DNA of 64,000 nucleotides from the NCBI RefSeq assembly GCF_017168335.1, contig NZ_JABFAU010000003.1, positions 709,561-773,560 of the forward strand. The letters are read 5' to 3'. Made by a program: the position numbers and the translations under genes. Positions 42,114-52,347 of this stretch are shown in pieces (within the stretch, counting starts at the first letter, position 1; every line of letters starts with the position of its first letter). The DNA comes from Rhodococcus sp. KRD162 (GTDB taxonomy: Bacteria; Actinomycetota; Actinomycetes; Mycobacteriales; Mycobacteriaceae). The notes beneath the pieces were generated by a model. That model did no database searches. It saw only the letters and a list, made by a program, of their open reading frames with translations, and was not told the origin of the DNA.

Positions 42114-42150
42114 CTTGCTCAGCAAGCTAGCAACCGCTACCTTGTTCAGC
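42114..42150 (+). promoter_or_regulatory. Candidate PadR promoter with repeated operator-like element
   Basis: TTGCTC (42115-42120), a 17-bp spacer and TACCTT (42138-42143), then seven bases to ATG 42151. The -35 lies inside the perfect palindrome CTTGCT-C-AGCAAG (42114-42126). CTTGCTCAGC (42114-42123) recurs as CTTGTTCAGC (42141-42150) ending at the start codon. The arrangement suits autorepression by the PadR protein. Confidence 0.6.
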
Positions 42151-42513
42151 ATGAGTGTTGTCGAGAGACGGAGCCTGGTGCTTCGCGGGGTCTTGGACCT
42201 ATGCCTGCTGGCATTGCTTCGAGAGCGCCCGGTGTACGGCTACGAGCTGACGGAGCGTTTGGCCGAACAAGACCTACTCGTGTCGGAGGGGTCTGCGTAT
42301 CCACTACTTGCCCGCCTGGAGAAGTCCGGTTTCGTGATGTCCACCAGGCAGTCATCGGCATCCGGACCTCCCCGAAAGTATTACTCGCTCAGTAAGTCCG
42401 GCGCCGAAGCGCTGCGCAGCGGAACACAGGAGTGGCTGGATGTGTCTACCAGTGTCACAGCGCTCCTCGCATCGTCGGATCTGTCCATCAGCAACGGATC
42501 GGAGCAGCAATGA
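42151..42513 (+). CDS. PadR family transcriptional regulator
   Basis: 120 aa from ATG 42151. The winged-helix core reads LDLCLLALLRERPVYGYELTERL, then GSAYPLLARLEKSGFV as recognition helix and ASGPPRKYYSLSKSG as the wing, all typical of PadR. The short C-terminal helix indicates the small subfamily-2 type. PadR-s2 regulators usually repress a linked membrane or efflux gene and themselves; the next gene overlaps by ATGA and fits. The effector is unknown. Confidence 0.92.
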   Translation: MSVVERRSLVLRGVLDLCLLALLRERPVYGYELTERLAEQDLLVSEGSAYPLLARLEKSGFVMSTRQSSASGPPRKYYSLSKSGAEALRSGTQEWLDVSTSVTALLASSDLSISNGSEQQ

Positions 42514-43166
42514 ACACCACGATGTCAGGCGGCCACAGCAGCGAACTGCGAGATATCCGGCGAGAAGCGAACCGCCTATGGCGTCGCGCCGGTGTCCGAA
42601 GCAGGGACCGACACGACTTGCTTGCGGAGCTGGAAGCCGAGGTCAGCGGTGCACGTCTGGACGGTCACAGCGTTACTACCGTGCTCGGGGATGACCGTTC
42701 ACACACCCTCGCCCGTTGGGCCGATGAACGAGAGTTAGCCGGACGGGCCATGCGTCTGGGTGTCGTACTTCCTGCGGCCCTTGTCGGAATACTGAGCGGG
42801 CTGTCCGTAGTACTCGGTGCGGTCATCGCGGGATTCACAGATCGACCGACGATCGATCCGGGCCCGTTCGTTCTGCCGTTGTACGCATCTGCGGGCCTCC
42901 TCGGATACCTCTGTGCGCTTGTATTCGTTCGATTCGCGCTGCGTCACGATCCGCGTGCGTCCAGGACCGTTCGTTGGCTGGCAATGCTGCTCCCCGGGGG
43001 TGCAGTGCTCAGCATCGGAGCCGGCGTCGCTGTTGCGTGGGCGATGAACTTCGAAACCAGCAAGACCGTCTTCTCGGTAGTTGTCGTGTTGGTCCTGGTC
43101 GTGCTCGCGACCACGGTCTACCTCGCTCGTTATCGTGCGGTGGTTGTGCTGTCCCACGCGCGCTAG
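42510..43166 (+). CDS. PadR-linked integral membrane protein
   Basis: 218 aa from ATG 42510 (overlap ATGA with the PadR stop). The N-terminal 75 residues are soluble and charged (IRREANRLWRRAG, ELEAEVSGARLDGHSV). Four hydrophobic helices follow at about 80-105, 120-145, 160-180 and 185-207. The arrangement resembles the DUF1700/DUF1129-type proteins that accompany PadR genes, though I cannot name the family. A role in a PadR-sensed envelope response is inferred. Confidence 0.78.
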   Translation: MNTTMSGGHSSELRDIRREANRLWRRAGVRSRDRHDLLAELEAEVSGARLDGHSVTTVLGDDRSHTLARWADERELAGRAMRLGVVLPAALVGILSGLSVVLGAVIAGFTDRPTIDPGPFVLPLYASAGLLGYLCALVFVRFALRHDPRASRTVRWLAMLLPGGAVLSIGAGVAVAWAMNFETSKTVFSVVVVLVLVVLATTVYLARYRAVVVLSHAR

Positions 43167-43259
43167 CCTCGATCGGTCGACACGGCAGCCACCGATAATT
43201 CCCACACTGCGCTGGTCCCGCCCAGGACCGTCCGCGTCGATCCGATGGAGAGGCGACCC

Positions 43260-43766
43260 ATGGCGGAAAATCAAGACAACAATCCGGATCGGCTGGCGCG
43301 GAGAATATTCGACGCCCAGCCGTTCACTCGATTGCTCGGTGCCGAGCTCACCTCCACGGACGCAGGCAATGTCGAGGTCCATCGACGCAACCGACCAGAA
43401 CTCCAGCAGCAACACGGTTTGGTGCACGGTGGCGTAATCAGCTACCTGGCCGACAACGCGGTGACCTTTGCCGGCGGAATAGAGCTCGGCGGCGACGCGG
43501 TGACAGCGCACTGCACCCTGAATTTCTCCAGACCGGCGACGGGTGCATACCTGGTGGCCCGCGCGCAGGCCGTGTCCACGACTCGAAATCAGGCCATCTG
43601 CCATTGCACTGTCTACTCGGTCCACGACGAGACCGAACGGATCGTAGCCGTAGCGCAGGGGACGGTGGTCAAGGCTCACCCGCCCACGCAGCCCGGAGCT
43701 GGACTCAGCGTCGCCGAACCAGCACGGTCTGAGCGATGCGGCCGACTGGGCCCAGTTCGTCGCTGA
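43260..43766 (+). CDS. PaaI family hotdog-fold thioesterase
   Basis: 168 aa from ATG 43260 with GGAGAGG upstream. It has the hotdog-fold active-site segment QQHGLVHGGVISYLADNA and the later strand TAHCTLNFSRPATG. Family members hydrolyse aryl- or acyl-CoA thioesters. The last 21 codons extend beyond the usual fold end and overlap the opposite-strand thioesterase gene by 62 bases, an unusually long convergent overlap. Confidence 0.87.
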   Translation: MAENQDNNPDRLARRIFDAQPFTRLLGAELTSTDAGNVEVHRRNRPELQQQHGLVHGGVISYLADNAVTFAGGIELGGDAVTAHCTLNFSRPATGAYLVARAQAVSTTRNQAICHCTVYSVHDETERIVAVAQGTVVKAHPPTQPGAGLSVAEPARSERCGRLGPVRR

Positions 43767-44514
43767 GGGTTCCGGCGCACATGGCGATACCGTCGGGTCC
43801 GGTGGAGGTTTCCGCCGCGACCCCAACCCATTCTCCCTGTGGCACACGGAACACGTGCACCGTGATATCGGTGTTCAGGAATGTCCACTCGTCGATCGGA
43901 AGCTTTGCGCCGATTCCGTTGGCGATATCGGCAATCGAGAACAATCGTTCCAACGGAGACATCGATTCGCCTTGCACCAGAACAGGCTTGGGGCGTGCCC
44001 AGACCTCGCCCGGCCCCTCGGCTCCGATATGGGTGAGGATCTTGAACTCGACCGCATCGAGGTAGCCAGAGGACCAGGTGCCACCGAAGGCGTAGTCTGC
44101 TCCGGCCTCGACCGGCCGCATCACCGAGTCGCCGACGTGTTCGACATCGCCTGTCGGTGTGGTGCGCATCCGCCACGCGCTGCCACGAGCCACCGCCCTG
44201 GCAGTGCCCGAGGAACTTTCTGCCCACAACTCCGCCACGACGAGTTCGACGTTGCCTCCCGGCCGTTCCGTCCATGCCCGAACCTCGATGTCCGCGACCG
44301 GAACCGGGCCGAGAATGTCGACAGCGACTCGGCTGATGCGGGTGTCCTGTCGAGCATCGACGCGCTCGAGTGCGCGGACGAGCAGAGCAGACGGCGGAGC
44401 GCCGTGCTGCATCGTCGGTGCCCACAGGCTGACGGTGTGCTCGGTGGCCGTGACTTTCTCGAAGCCGTCCTTGCTGACACCGGCGGGAACGAAGAAGGCA
44501 TCCGGGATCGTCAC
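43705..44514 (-). CDS. Thioesterase family protein (TesB-like double hotdog)
   Basis: 269 aa from GTG 44514, chosen because it overlaps the upstream nuclease stop (GTGA) and starts the homologous region (VTIPDAFFVPAG). An N-terminal hotdog with MQHGAPPSALLVRALER and a C-terminal half with LPIDEWTFLNTDITVHVFR and the late Asp-containing loop suggest an acyl-CoA thioesterase of the 4HBT_3 type. Translationally coupled to the RecB-like gene; no functional link is obvious. Confidence 0.82.
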   Translation of the reverse strand: MTIPDAFFVPAGVSKDGFEKVTATEHTVSLWAPTMQHGAPPSALLVRALERVDARQDTRISRVAVDILGPVPVADIEVRAWTERPGGNVELVVAELWAESSSGTARAVARGSAWRMRTTPTGDVEHVGDSVMRPVEAGADYAFGGTWSSGYLDAVEFKILTHIGAEGPGEVWARPKPVLVQGESMSPLERLFSIADIANGIGAKLPIDEWTFLNTDITVHVFRVPQGEWVGVAAETSTGPDGIAMCAGTLSDELGPVGRIAQTVLVRRR

Positions 44515-45437
44515 AGCTCGGGCTCCAGCTCTTGCGGTGCTGACTCGGGCCATCCGGGGTAGGGCGGGGGAGTACCACCGAACTCGGGACACAGAGATTG
44601 GTGGTCACACCACTTGCACAGTGCACCCCGCTTTGCTCGGAAGTCGCCGGTCTCGCCTGCCGCCAGAATCGCTTTCCAGATGGCGGACAGCATGCGCTCG
44701 AACCTGCGTAGTTCACCCTCGTCGGGGGCGTAGGTCAGTTCTTGCCTGTCGGCCAGATACATCAGCTTCAGTTGCGCCGGAACGACTCCGCGCATGCGCA
44801 TGATCATCAGCGCGTAGAACTTCATCTGGAACAGGGCCTTGGATTCGGTGAATTCGCGCGGCGCCCGACCGGTCTTGTAATCCACGACGCGAATCATCCC
44901 GTTGGGAGCGACATCGATCCGATCGATGAACCCGCGCAGCGGCGTCCCGTCCTCCAGATCGACCTCGACCCGCTGTTCACAGGACTCCGGGTCGAAATGG
45001 GTCGGGTCCTCCAGTTCGTAGTACCCCTCGACCAATGCACGAGCCCGATCCAGGAAGGCCGCTCGCGAGTCCTCCGGTATCAGTGACGCGATCTGCGGCG
45101 ACTGGGCCGACACGCGCTCCCACGCCGGATCCACCAACTCGCGCGCGGTGGTCGGTACTCGATCCTGCGCCGGCAATGCGTAGAGCGCCTCCAGGGCTGC
45201 GTGCACCACGGTGCCCTTGACCTGAGCTTCGGTGGAGACCTCGGGAATGCGGTCGACCGCACGGAAGCGATAGAGAAGCGGGCACTGTTTGAAATCGCCT
45301 GCGCGGGAGGGGGACAAGGCAGGCGAGCTGCGAGAGCTCGACTGCCCCGCAGTGTCGCCGAGATCGAGTAGTGGCAAGTCGATGGGCGTCGACACGGAAA
45401 TACTCACGACAGCGAGACTATGCCGCCGGTCCGACAT
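44511..45437 (-). CDS. RecB family (PD-(D/E)XK) exonuclease with iron-sulfur motif
   Basis: 308 aa, ATG at 45437; GTG starts slightly downstream remain possible. It begins with SRAGDFKQCPLLYRFRAVDR, followed by the nuclease core LRGFIDRID and VVDYKTGR (Asp and Glu/Lys of the motif), and closes with CKWCDHQSLC. The first Cys in KQCPLLY and the three at the end match the four-Cys [4Fe-4S] arrangement of AddB/RecB-like Cas4-type nucleases. Orthologous to Rv2119 by position. Likely DNA repair; the partner helicase is not in the window. Confidence 0.88.
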   Translation of the reverse strand: MSDRRHSLAVVSISVSTPIDLPLLDLGDTAGQSSSRSSPALSPSRAGDFKQCPLLYRFRAVDRIPEVSTEAQVKGTVVHAALEALYALPAQDRVPTTARELVDPAWERVSAQSPQIASLIPEDSRAAFLDRARALVEGYYELEDPTHFDPESCEQRVEVDLEDGTPLRGFIDRIDVAPNGMIRVVDYKTGRAPREFTESKALFQMKFYALMIMRMRGVVPAQLKLMYLADRQELTYAPDEGELRRFERMLSAIWKAILAAGETGDFRAKRGALCKWCDHQSLCPEFGGTPPPYPGWPESAPQELEPEL

Positions 45438-45455
45438 CTTGGGGTAGGGCCGTAG

Positions 45456-46544
<1,089 letters not shown>

Positions 46545-46830
46545 TCGATCTCGAATTGTGACCGTCGTGATCGGTGTCATCTCTCGATCACCACGTCTGT
46601 GTGCGCCTCGCACCATCGCGCGGCTCATCTCAGCCTCGAACTCGCATCGTCACTGGTGAGGCGGCCGATCGGGCAGTATCGGTGACGCGGTCGAGGGCCG
46701 GTGGCCGGATCGGCCACCCGTGCCACGCCGCGCCCGCACCACAGCCTGAACGTTCCCGATCGTGGTGTCGGTCCGCACATTCGGGCCGGTGCCGGTAGCG
46801 TTGATAGATCGTCACTGGGAGGAGTCGCTC

Positions 46831-48594
46831 ATGAGCTCAACAGACAATCCGGATGTGGCCGCGGCCCGAGCCGAACTGGACGCCGTGCGAGCCGAGGCCG
46901 CTGCACTACGCCGGCAGCTGGGGGAGTCCCCAGAACAAGTACGCGAGCTCGAAGGCCGTGTCGATTCGCTCTCGCTGCGCAACAGCAAGTTGATGGACAC
47001 TCTCAAAGAGGCACGGCAGCAACTCATCGCACTTCGCGAGGAAGTCGATCGACTCGGCCAACCACCGAGCGGTTACGGCGTTCTGCTCAGTGTGTTCGAT
47101 GACGGAACCGTCGACGTGTTCACCTCCGGTCGCAAGATGCGGCTGACGTGCTCGCCGAACATCGAGGCCGACTCGCTGGCACCGGGGCAGACCGTGCGCT
47201 TGAACGAGGCGCTGACCATCGTCGAAGCCTGCACTTTCGATCAGGTGGGTGAGATCAGCACTTTGCGTGAGCTGCTCGGTGACGGGTCGCGAGCTCTCGT
47301 CGTCGGACATGCCGACGAAGAACGCGTGGTGTGGCTGGCCAAGCCGCTGATCGACATGGTCAACGACGACGGGCCGGTCGACCCGGAAGAGCCCTCGCGC
47401 AAACTTCGTCCCGGCGACTCCCTGCTGGTCGACACCAAAGCCGGCTACGCCTTCGAGCGCGTGCCGAAGGCCGAGGTGGAAGATCTCGTTCTCGAAGAGG
47501 TCCCGGACGTCGGCTACGAGGACATCGGCGGTCTCGGTCGCCAGATCGAGCAGATTCGCGACGCCGTCGAGCTTCCGTTCCTGCACAAGGACCTGTTCCG
47601 CGAATACTCGCTGCGTCCGCCCAAGGGAGTTCTGCTCTACGGGCCTCCCGGCTGCGGTAAGACCTTGATCGCGAAGGCCGTGGCCAACTCGTTGGCCAAG
47701 AAGATCGCAGAGGCTCGTGGTCAGGATGCCAAGGAGGCGAAGTCCTTCTTCCTCAACATCAAGGGTCCCGAACTGCTGAACAAGTTCGTCGGAGAGACCG
47801 AACGTCACATCCGCATGATTTTCCAGCGCGCCAGGGAGAAGGCGTCCGAGGGCACCCCGGTGATCGTGTTCTTCGACGAGATGGACTCGATCTTCCGTAC
47901 TCGCGGGTCGGGTGTCTCCTCCGACGTCGAGACGACTGTCGTTCCGCAGTTGCTGGCCGAGATCGATGGTGTCGAAGGGCTGGAGAACGTCATCGTCATC
48001 GGTGCGTCCAATCGTGAAGACATGATCGATCCCGCGATCCTGCGACCCGGACGCTTGGACGTCAAGATCAAGATCGAACGTCCCGACGCCGAGTCGGCGC
48101 AGGACATCTTCTCGAAGTACCTCACCGATTCGCTTCCGGTCAACGCAGACGATGTCGCCGAGTTCGGTGGCGACCGCGCAGCATGCATCCACGCGATGAT
48201 CGACCGCGTGGTCGAGCGGATGTATGCCGAAAGCGACGACAACCGCTTCCTCGAGGTCACCTACGCCAACGGTGACAAAGAAGTTCTGTACTTCAAGGAC
48301 TTCAATTCCGGTGCCATGATCCAGAACATCGTGGACCGCGCGAAGAAGTACGCCATCAAGTCGGTGCTCGAGACCGGCAACTCAGGTCTGCGAATCCAGC
48401 ACCTGTTCGACTCCATCGTCGACGAGTTCGCCGAGAACGAAGATCTACCGAACACGACCAATCCGGACGACTGGGCTCGAATCTCCGGCAAGAAGGGCGA
48501 GCGGATCGTGTACATCCGCACGCTGGTCACCGGCAAGAACGCGAGCGCGAGCCGGGCCATCGACACCGAGGCCAACACCGGTCAGTACCTGTAG
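46831..48594 (+). CDS. arc: Proteasome-associated AAA ATPase (ARC/Mpa)
   Basis: 587 aa from ATG 46831 behind GGGAGGAG; the frame upstream is not homologous. The N-terminal coiled coil (about 10-75) captures Pup. The two OB domains follow, then the AAA domain with Walker A GPPGCGKT at 271-278 and Walker B FFDEMDSI (Asp349, Glu350). The C-terminus ends GQYL, the penultimate-Tyr motif that docks into the 20S proteasome and opens its gate. The hexamer unfolds pupylated substrates into PrcBA. A hairpin follows before dop. Confidence 0.97.
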   Translation: MSSTDNPDVAAARAELDAVRAEAAALRRQLGESPEQVRELEGRVDSLSLRNSKLMDTLKEARQQLIALREEVDRLGQPPSGYGVLLSVFDDGTVDVFTSGRKMRLTCSPNIEADSLAPGQTVRLNEALTIVEACTFDQVGEISTLRELLGDGSRALVVGHADEERVVWLAKPLIDMVNDDGPVDPEEPSRKLRPGDSLLVDTKAGYAFERVPKAEVEDLVLEEVPDVGYEDIGGLGRQIEQIRDAVELPFLHKDLFREYSLRPPKGVLLYGPPGCGKTLIAKAVANSLAKKIAEARGQDAKEAKSFFLNIKGPELLNKFVGETERHIRMIFQRAREKASEGTPVIVFFDEMDSIFRTRGSGVSSDVETTVVPQLLAEIDGVEGLENVIVIGASNREDMIDPAILRPGRLDVKIKIERPDAESAQDIFSKYLTDSLPVNADDVAEFGGDRAACIHAMIDRVVERMYAESDDNRFLEVTYANGDKEVLYFKDFNSGAMIQNIVDRAKKYAIKSVLETGNSGLRIQHLFDSIVDEFAENEDLPNTTNPDDWARISGKKGERIVYIRTLVTGKNASASRAIDTEANTGQYL

Positions 48595-48602
48595 GTCCAG
48601 CA

Positions 48603-48648
48603 CAGACCAGTCTCGGGGCGCGTCCGTACAGGGCGCGCCCTGATCTGT
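48603..48648 (+). terminator. Hairpin between arc and dop
   Basis: Outer arms CAGACCAG and CTGATCTG pair with one wobble; inner GGGCGCG (48616-48622) and CGCGCCC (48634-48640) pair perfectly (the two alternatives share bases). No T tract. It begins eight bases after the arc stop. Confidence 0.4.
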
Positions 48649-48662
48649 CGGTGCCCTCCGTC

Positions 48663-48668
48663 TAGGCT
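48663..48668 (+). promoter_or_regulatory. Candidate -10 of dop (leaderless)
   Basis: TAGGCT, then seven bases to ATG 48676. Identical hexamer and spacing to the mshC promoter. Confidence 0.5.
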
Positions 48669-48675
48669 CGAACGC

Positions 48676-50175
48676 ATGCAGCGCATCATCGGTATCGAAG
48701 TCGAGTACGGCATCTCTTCGCCTACCGAACCAACCGCCAACCCGATCCTGACGTCGACCCAGGCCGTGCTGGCCTACGCAGCCGCAGCAGGAGTACCTCG
48801 CGCCAAGCGCACGCGCTGGGACTACGAGGTCGAGTCGCCCCTGCGCGACGCCCGTGGCTTCGACCTCGGACGATTCAGCGGCCCGGCACCGGTCATCGAT
48901 GCCGACGAGATCGGCGCGGCCAACATGATTCTGACAAACGGAGCTCGCCTGTACGTCGATCATGCACACCCCGAATACTCCGCTCCCGAGGTTCGCGATC
49001 CGCTGGACGCGGTGATCTGGGACAAGGCAGGCGAACGCGTGATGGAGGCCGCCGCCCGCCACGCGTCGAGCGTGCCCGGTGCTCCGCGTTTGCAGCTGTA
49101 CAAAAACAATGTCGATGGAAAAGGCGCGTCGTACGGTACGCACGAGAACTACCTGATGTCGCGCGAGACTCCGTTCTCGTCGGTCGTCGCGGGTCTGTCC
49201 CCGTTCTTCGTGTCGAGGCAGGTCATCACCGGGTCGGGTCGCGTCGGAATCGGCCAGTCCGGCGACGATGCCGGATTCCAGCTGTCTCAGCGCGCGGACT
49301 ACATCGAGGTGGAGGTCGGGCTCGAGACCACACTCAAGCGCGGCATCATCAACACCAGAGACGAGCCGCATGCGGATGCGGACAAGTACCGACGATTGCA
49401 CTGCATCATCGGTGATGCGAACCTCGCCGAGATGTCGACCTACCTCAAGGTCGGTACCACCGCACTCGTCCTGGACCTCATCGAAGCGGGCGTCGATCTG
49501 TCCGATCTGCAATTGGCCAGGCCGGTGACGGCGGTGCACCAGATCAGCCACGATCCCACCCTGCGCAAAGCCGTAGCTCTCGCGGACGGACGCGAGCTGA
49601 CCGGCCTTGCGCTGCAGCGCATCTACCACCAGCGTGCAGCCAAATTCGTCGCGGCCGAGGGGAGCGACGATGCTCGTGCCCTCGACATTCTCGACAAGTG
49701 GGCCATGGTGCTCGATCTCCTCGAGCGTGACCCGATGGAATGTGCCCACCTGCTCGACTGGCCGGCCAAACTACGTCTGCTCGAGGGATTCCGCCAACGC
49801 GAAGGGCTGGGCTGGTCGGCTCCGCGTCTACATCTGGTGGATCTGCAGTACTCGGATGTTCGGCTGGACAAGGGCCTCTACAACAGACTCGTCGCACGCG
49901 GGTCGATGGATCGGTTGGTCACCGAACAGCAGGTACTCGATGCCGTCGGCACTCCACCGCCGGATACCAGGGCGTATTTTCGAGGTGAGTGCCTGCGCAA
50001 ATTCGGTGCTGACATCGCTGCGGCCAGCTGGGATTCGGTCATCTTCGACCTCGGCGGCGATTCACTGGTCCGCATCCCGACGCTCGAGCCGCTGCGCGGC
50101 ACCAAGGCGCACGTCGGTGCACTGCTCGAATCGGTCGACAGTGCCGCCGAGCTCGTCGATCAGCTCACCAACTGA
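48676..50175 (+). CDS. dop: Pup deamidase/depupylase
   Basis: 499 aa. A carboxylate-amine ligase fold beginning [13 protein letters not shown]. It has the Dop-specific loop (about 38-78, [17 protein letters not shown] and on) absent from PafA, and the catalytic Asp95 in [15 protein letters not shown]-site residues lie in [18 protein letters not shown]. Dop converts the C-terminal Gln of Pup to Glu, required here because Pup ends in GGQ, and also removes Pup from substrates. The pup gene lies 188 bases downstream. Confidence 0.96.
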   Translation: MQRIIGIEVEYGISSPTEPTANPILTSTQAVLAYAAAAGVPRAKRTRWDYEVESPLRDARGFDLGRFSGPAPVIDADEIGAANMILTNGARLYVDHAHPEYSAPEVRDPLDAVIWDKAGERVMEAAARHASSVPGAPRLQLYKNNVDGKGASYGTHENYLMSRETPFSSVVAGLSPFFVSRQVITGSGRVGIGQSGDDAGFQLSQRADYIEVEVGLETTLKRGIINTRDEPHADADKYRRLHCIIGDANLAEMSTYLKVGTTALVLDLIEAGVDLSDLQLARPVTAVHQISHDPTLRKAVALADGRELTGLALQRIYHQRAAKFVAAEGSDDARALDILDKWAMVLDLLERDPMECAHLLDWPAKLRLLEGFRQREGLGWSAPRLHLVDLQYSDVRLDKGLYNRLVARGSMDRLVTEQQVLDAVGTPPPDTRAYFRGECLRKFGADIAAASWDSVIFDLGGDSLVRIPTLEPLRGTKAHVGALLESVDSAAELVDQLTN

Positions 50176-50363
50176 CCAGTCCGGGCGATCGCCCGAGTAT
50201 TCGGTGGTGTCTCGACGTCCGGGCGACCCGGTCTGTCGGTAGGGTAAAGGTCCGTGCACTTTCGGCGGAACGTTCGGTTGCACATCCACGATGGTGCATC
50301 TCGGATGGATCGATGAGCGTGCAGTAGAACTGTTTTCTCGAAACACGGAGGAGGTCGGCGACT

Positions 50364-50558
50364 ATGGCACAGGAGCAGACACGGCGCTCTGGCGGCGGCG
50401 ACGACGATGAGGTCCCAGGCGACACCGGATCCGGTGGTCAGGAACGCCGCGAGAAGCTGGCCGAGGAGACCGACGATCTTCTGGACGAGATCGACGACGT
50501 CCTCGAGGAGAATGCAGAGGACTTCGTTCGCGCCTACGTTCAGAAGGGCGGCCAGTGA
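50364..50558 (+). CDS. pup: Prokaryotic ubiquitin-like protein Pup
   Basis: 64 aa, ATG at 50364 behind GGAGGAGG. Acidic and largely disordered, with a central helix region ([20 protein letters not shown]) that binds the Mpa coiled coil, and the C-terminal GGQ. The terminal Gln must be deamidated by Dop before PafA can attach it to substrate lysines. A TAGGGT hexamer (50236-50241) in the gap before the gene is a possible -10 with a leader of about 120 nt. The stop overlaps the prcB GTG (GTGA). Confidence 0.97.
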   Translation: MAQEQTRRSGGGDDDEVPGDTGSGGQERREKLAEETDDLLDEIDDVLEENAEDFVRAYVQKGGQ

Positions 50559-51496
50559 CGGTGGATCGTTCGGACCCCAGGTCGGCCGGCGACGCGGTGG
50601 CGATCCCGCTCGGATCGAGCAGTTCGTCGTTCTCGGACTACCTTCGGCAGCACGCCCCCCATCTGTTACCCGAGAGCGGTCTGGCCGCCGATCTGGCGTC
50701 GCACACTGCGAGCGGCAACTCCGACAAGTCCGGTATCGCTCCGCACGGCACGACGATCGTCGCCCTGACCTACGCGGGCGGGGTCCTGATCGCGGGTGAT
50801 CGCCGGGCCACACAGGGCAATCTGATCGCCAACCGCGACATGCAGAAGGTCTACGTCACCGACGAGTACTCGGCGGCAGGCATTGCCGGAACCGCAGGGA
50901 TCGCAATCGAGCTGGTACGACTGTTCGCTGTCGAACTGGAGCACTACGAGAAGATCGAGGGTGTTCCCCTCACGTTCAACGGCAAGGCCAACAAGCTGTC
51001 GTCGATGGTGCGGAGCAATCTCGGTGCCGCAATGCAGGGTCTCGCCGCTGTCCCTCTGCTCGTCGGATTCGACATCGACATCTCGGACCCGGATCGTGCC
51101 GGTCGCATCGTGTCCTACGACGTGGTCGGCGGGCGATACGAGGAGCGGTCGGGTTACCACGCCGTGGGGTCGGGATCACTGTTCGCCAAGTCTGCTCTCA
51201 AGAAGCTCTACCGGCCCGCGATGACCGAGGAAGAGGCGATTCGCGCAGCAGTCGAATCGCTCTATGACGCCGCGGACGACGACTCGGCCACCGGCGGACC
51301 GGACGTCACCAGAGGCATTTACCCGACGGCGGTCACGATCACCAGCATCGGTGCGCACGACGTCGCGCACGACCGCGTGTCGTCAGCAGCACGGACCGTT
51401 CTCGCGGAGCGGGCGGAAAGTTCCGCAGACGCGGGAGGTGCCGAGCATCGGACCCGCTCCGGCCAGGACGTGAACGAAGGGGATAGCGCACCATGA
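50555..51496 (+). CDS. prcB: Proteasome beta subunit
   Basis: 313 aa, GTG at 50555. The propeptide runs to Gly65; autocleavage in PHG|TTIVAL exposes Thr66 as the N-terminal nucleophile. [16 protein letters not shown] holds the conserved Asp and Lys-equivalent region, and [11 protein letters not shown] follows. It forms the inner heptameric rings of the 20S core. The C-terminal 45 residues (from about 270) are hydrophilic and longer than the fold needs. It overlaps prcA by ATGA. Confidence 0.97.
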   Translation: MTVDRSDPRSAGDAVAIPLGSSSSSFSDYLRQHAPHLLPESGLAADLASHTASGNSDKSGIAPHGTTIVALTYAGGVLIAGDRRATQGNLIANRDMQKVYVTDEYSAAGIAGTAGIAIELVRLFAVELEHYEKIEGVPLTFNGKANKLSSMVRSNLGAAMQGLAAVPLLVGFDIDISDPDRAGRIVSYDVVGGRYEERSGYHAVGSGSLFAKSALKKLYRPAMTEEEAIRAAVESLYDAADDDSATGGPDVTRGIYPTAVTITSIGAHDVAHDRVSSAARTVLAERAESSADAGGAEHRTRSGQDVNEGDSAP

Positions 51497-52290
51497 CGAT
51501 GCCGTACTACGCATCTGCCGAACAGATCATGCGGGATCGTTCGGAGTTGGCGCGCAAGGGAATCGGTCGCGGCCGAAGCGTCATCGTATTGACGTACGCA
51601 GATGGTGTGCTGTTCGTGGCCGAGAACCGCTCCACGGCGTTGCACAAGGTGAGCGAACTCTACGACCGGATCGGTTTCGCAGCCGTGGGCAAGTACAACG
51701 AGTTCGAGAATCTGCGGAAGGCGGGCATTCAGCACGCAGACATCAAGGGGTACACCTACGACCGGCGTGACGTGACCGGTCGTTCGCTCGCGAAGACGTA
51801 CGCGCAGGCTCTCGGCACTATCTTCACCGAGCAGCTCAAGCCGTACGAGGTCGAAATCTGTGTCGCGGAGGTCTCGCATCAGGACGAGCCGATCGCGACT
51901 CAGCTCTACCGCATCACCTACGACGGGTCGATCGTCGACGAGCAGGATTTCGTCGTCATGGGTGGAACGACCGAGCCGATCGTGGCCGCGTTGAAAGACA
52001 CCTACCGGCCCGGGCTGGATCTGGCCGACGCTGTACGCGTGGCGGTCGATGCCCTCTCTGCAGGTCCGGCAACACCACCTGCCGCGGGCGGCGAGCCGGA
52101 GAAGAAGGTTCTCGAAGTATCGGCGCTCGAAGTGGCCGTGTTGGATCAGGGTCGGCCCCGCCGTGCGTTCCGACGTATTGCCGGATCGGCCTTGGAGGAG
52201 ATGTTGCCTGCTCCGGCGGTGGAGCCAGGGCCCGGTCCGTCGGACGGCAACCCCGCAGACGGCGCGTCCGAACCCCGAACGGCTCAGTAG
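51493..52290 (+). CDS. prcA: Proteasome alpha subunit
   Basis: 265 aa, ATG at 51493. It begins [31 protein letters not shown], the alpha-type N-terminal helix that gates the pore, and has no propeptide or catalytic Thr. The fold continues through [24 protein letters not shown]. The C-terminal tail (about 200-265) is Pro/Ala/Glu-rich and probably disordered. It builds the outer rings of the 20S proteasome to which Mpa docks. Confidence 0.97.
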   Translation: MTMPYYASAEQIMRDRSELARKGIGRGRSVIVLTYADGVLFVAENRSTALHKVSELYDRIGFAAVGKYNEFENLRKAGIQHADIKGYTYDRRDVTGRSLAKTYAQALGTIFTEQLKPYEVEICVAEVSHQDEPIATQLYRITYDGSIVDEQDFVVMGGTTEPIVAALKDTYRPGLDLADAVRVAVDALSAGPATPPAAGGEPEKKVLEVSALEVAVLDQGRPRRAFRRIAGSALEEMLPAPAVEPGPGPSDGNPADGASEPRTAQ

Positions 52291-52309
52291 GTTCCCCGAC
52301 TTGTGAGAT

Positions 52310-52347
52310 GGCCTCGCGCTCTACCGCTTCCGGTACAGTGCGAGGCC
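52310..52347. terminator. Nested hairpin between convergent prcA and PAP2/kinase gene
   Basis: Outer stem GGCCTCGC (52310-52317) with GCGAGGCC (52340-52347), inner stem TACCG/CGGTA (52322-52335) with CTTC loop. It covers the stop codon of the minus-strand gene and starts 20 bases after prcA, so it can terminate both. Confidence 0.6.

Noticed and set aside
46545-46830. Small gene in the 286-base gap before arc
   Set aside because: Open frames there have no ribosome site or recognisable product; I see only weak inverted repeats (46567-46591 and 46700-46718).
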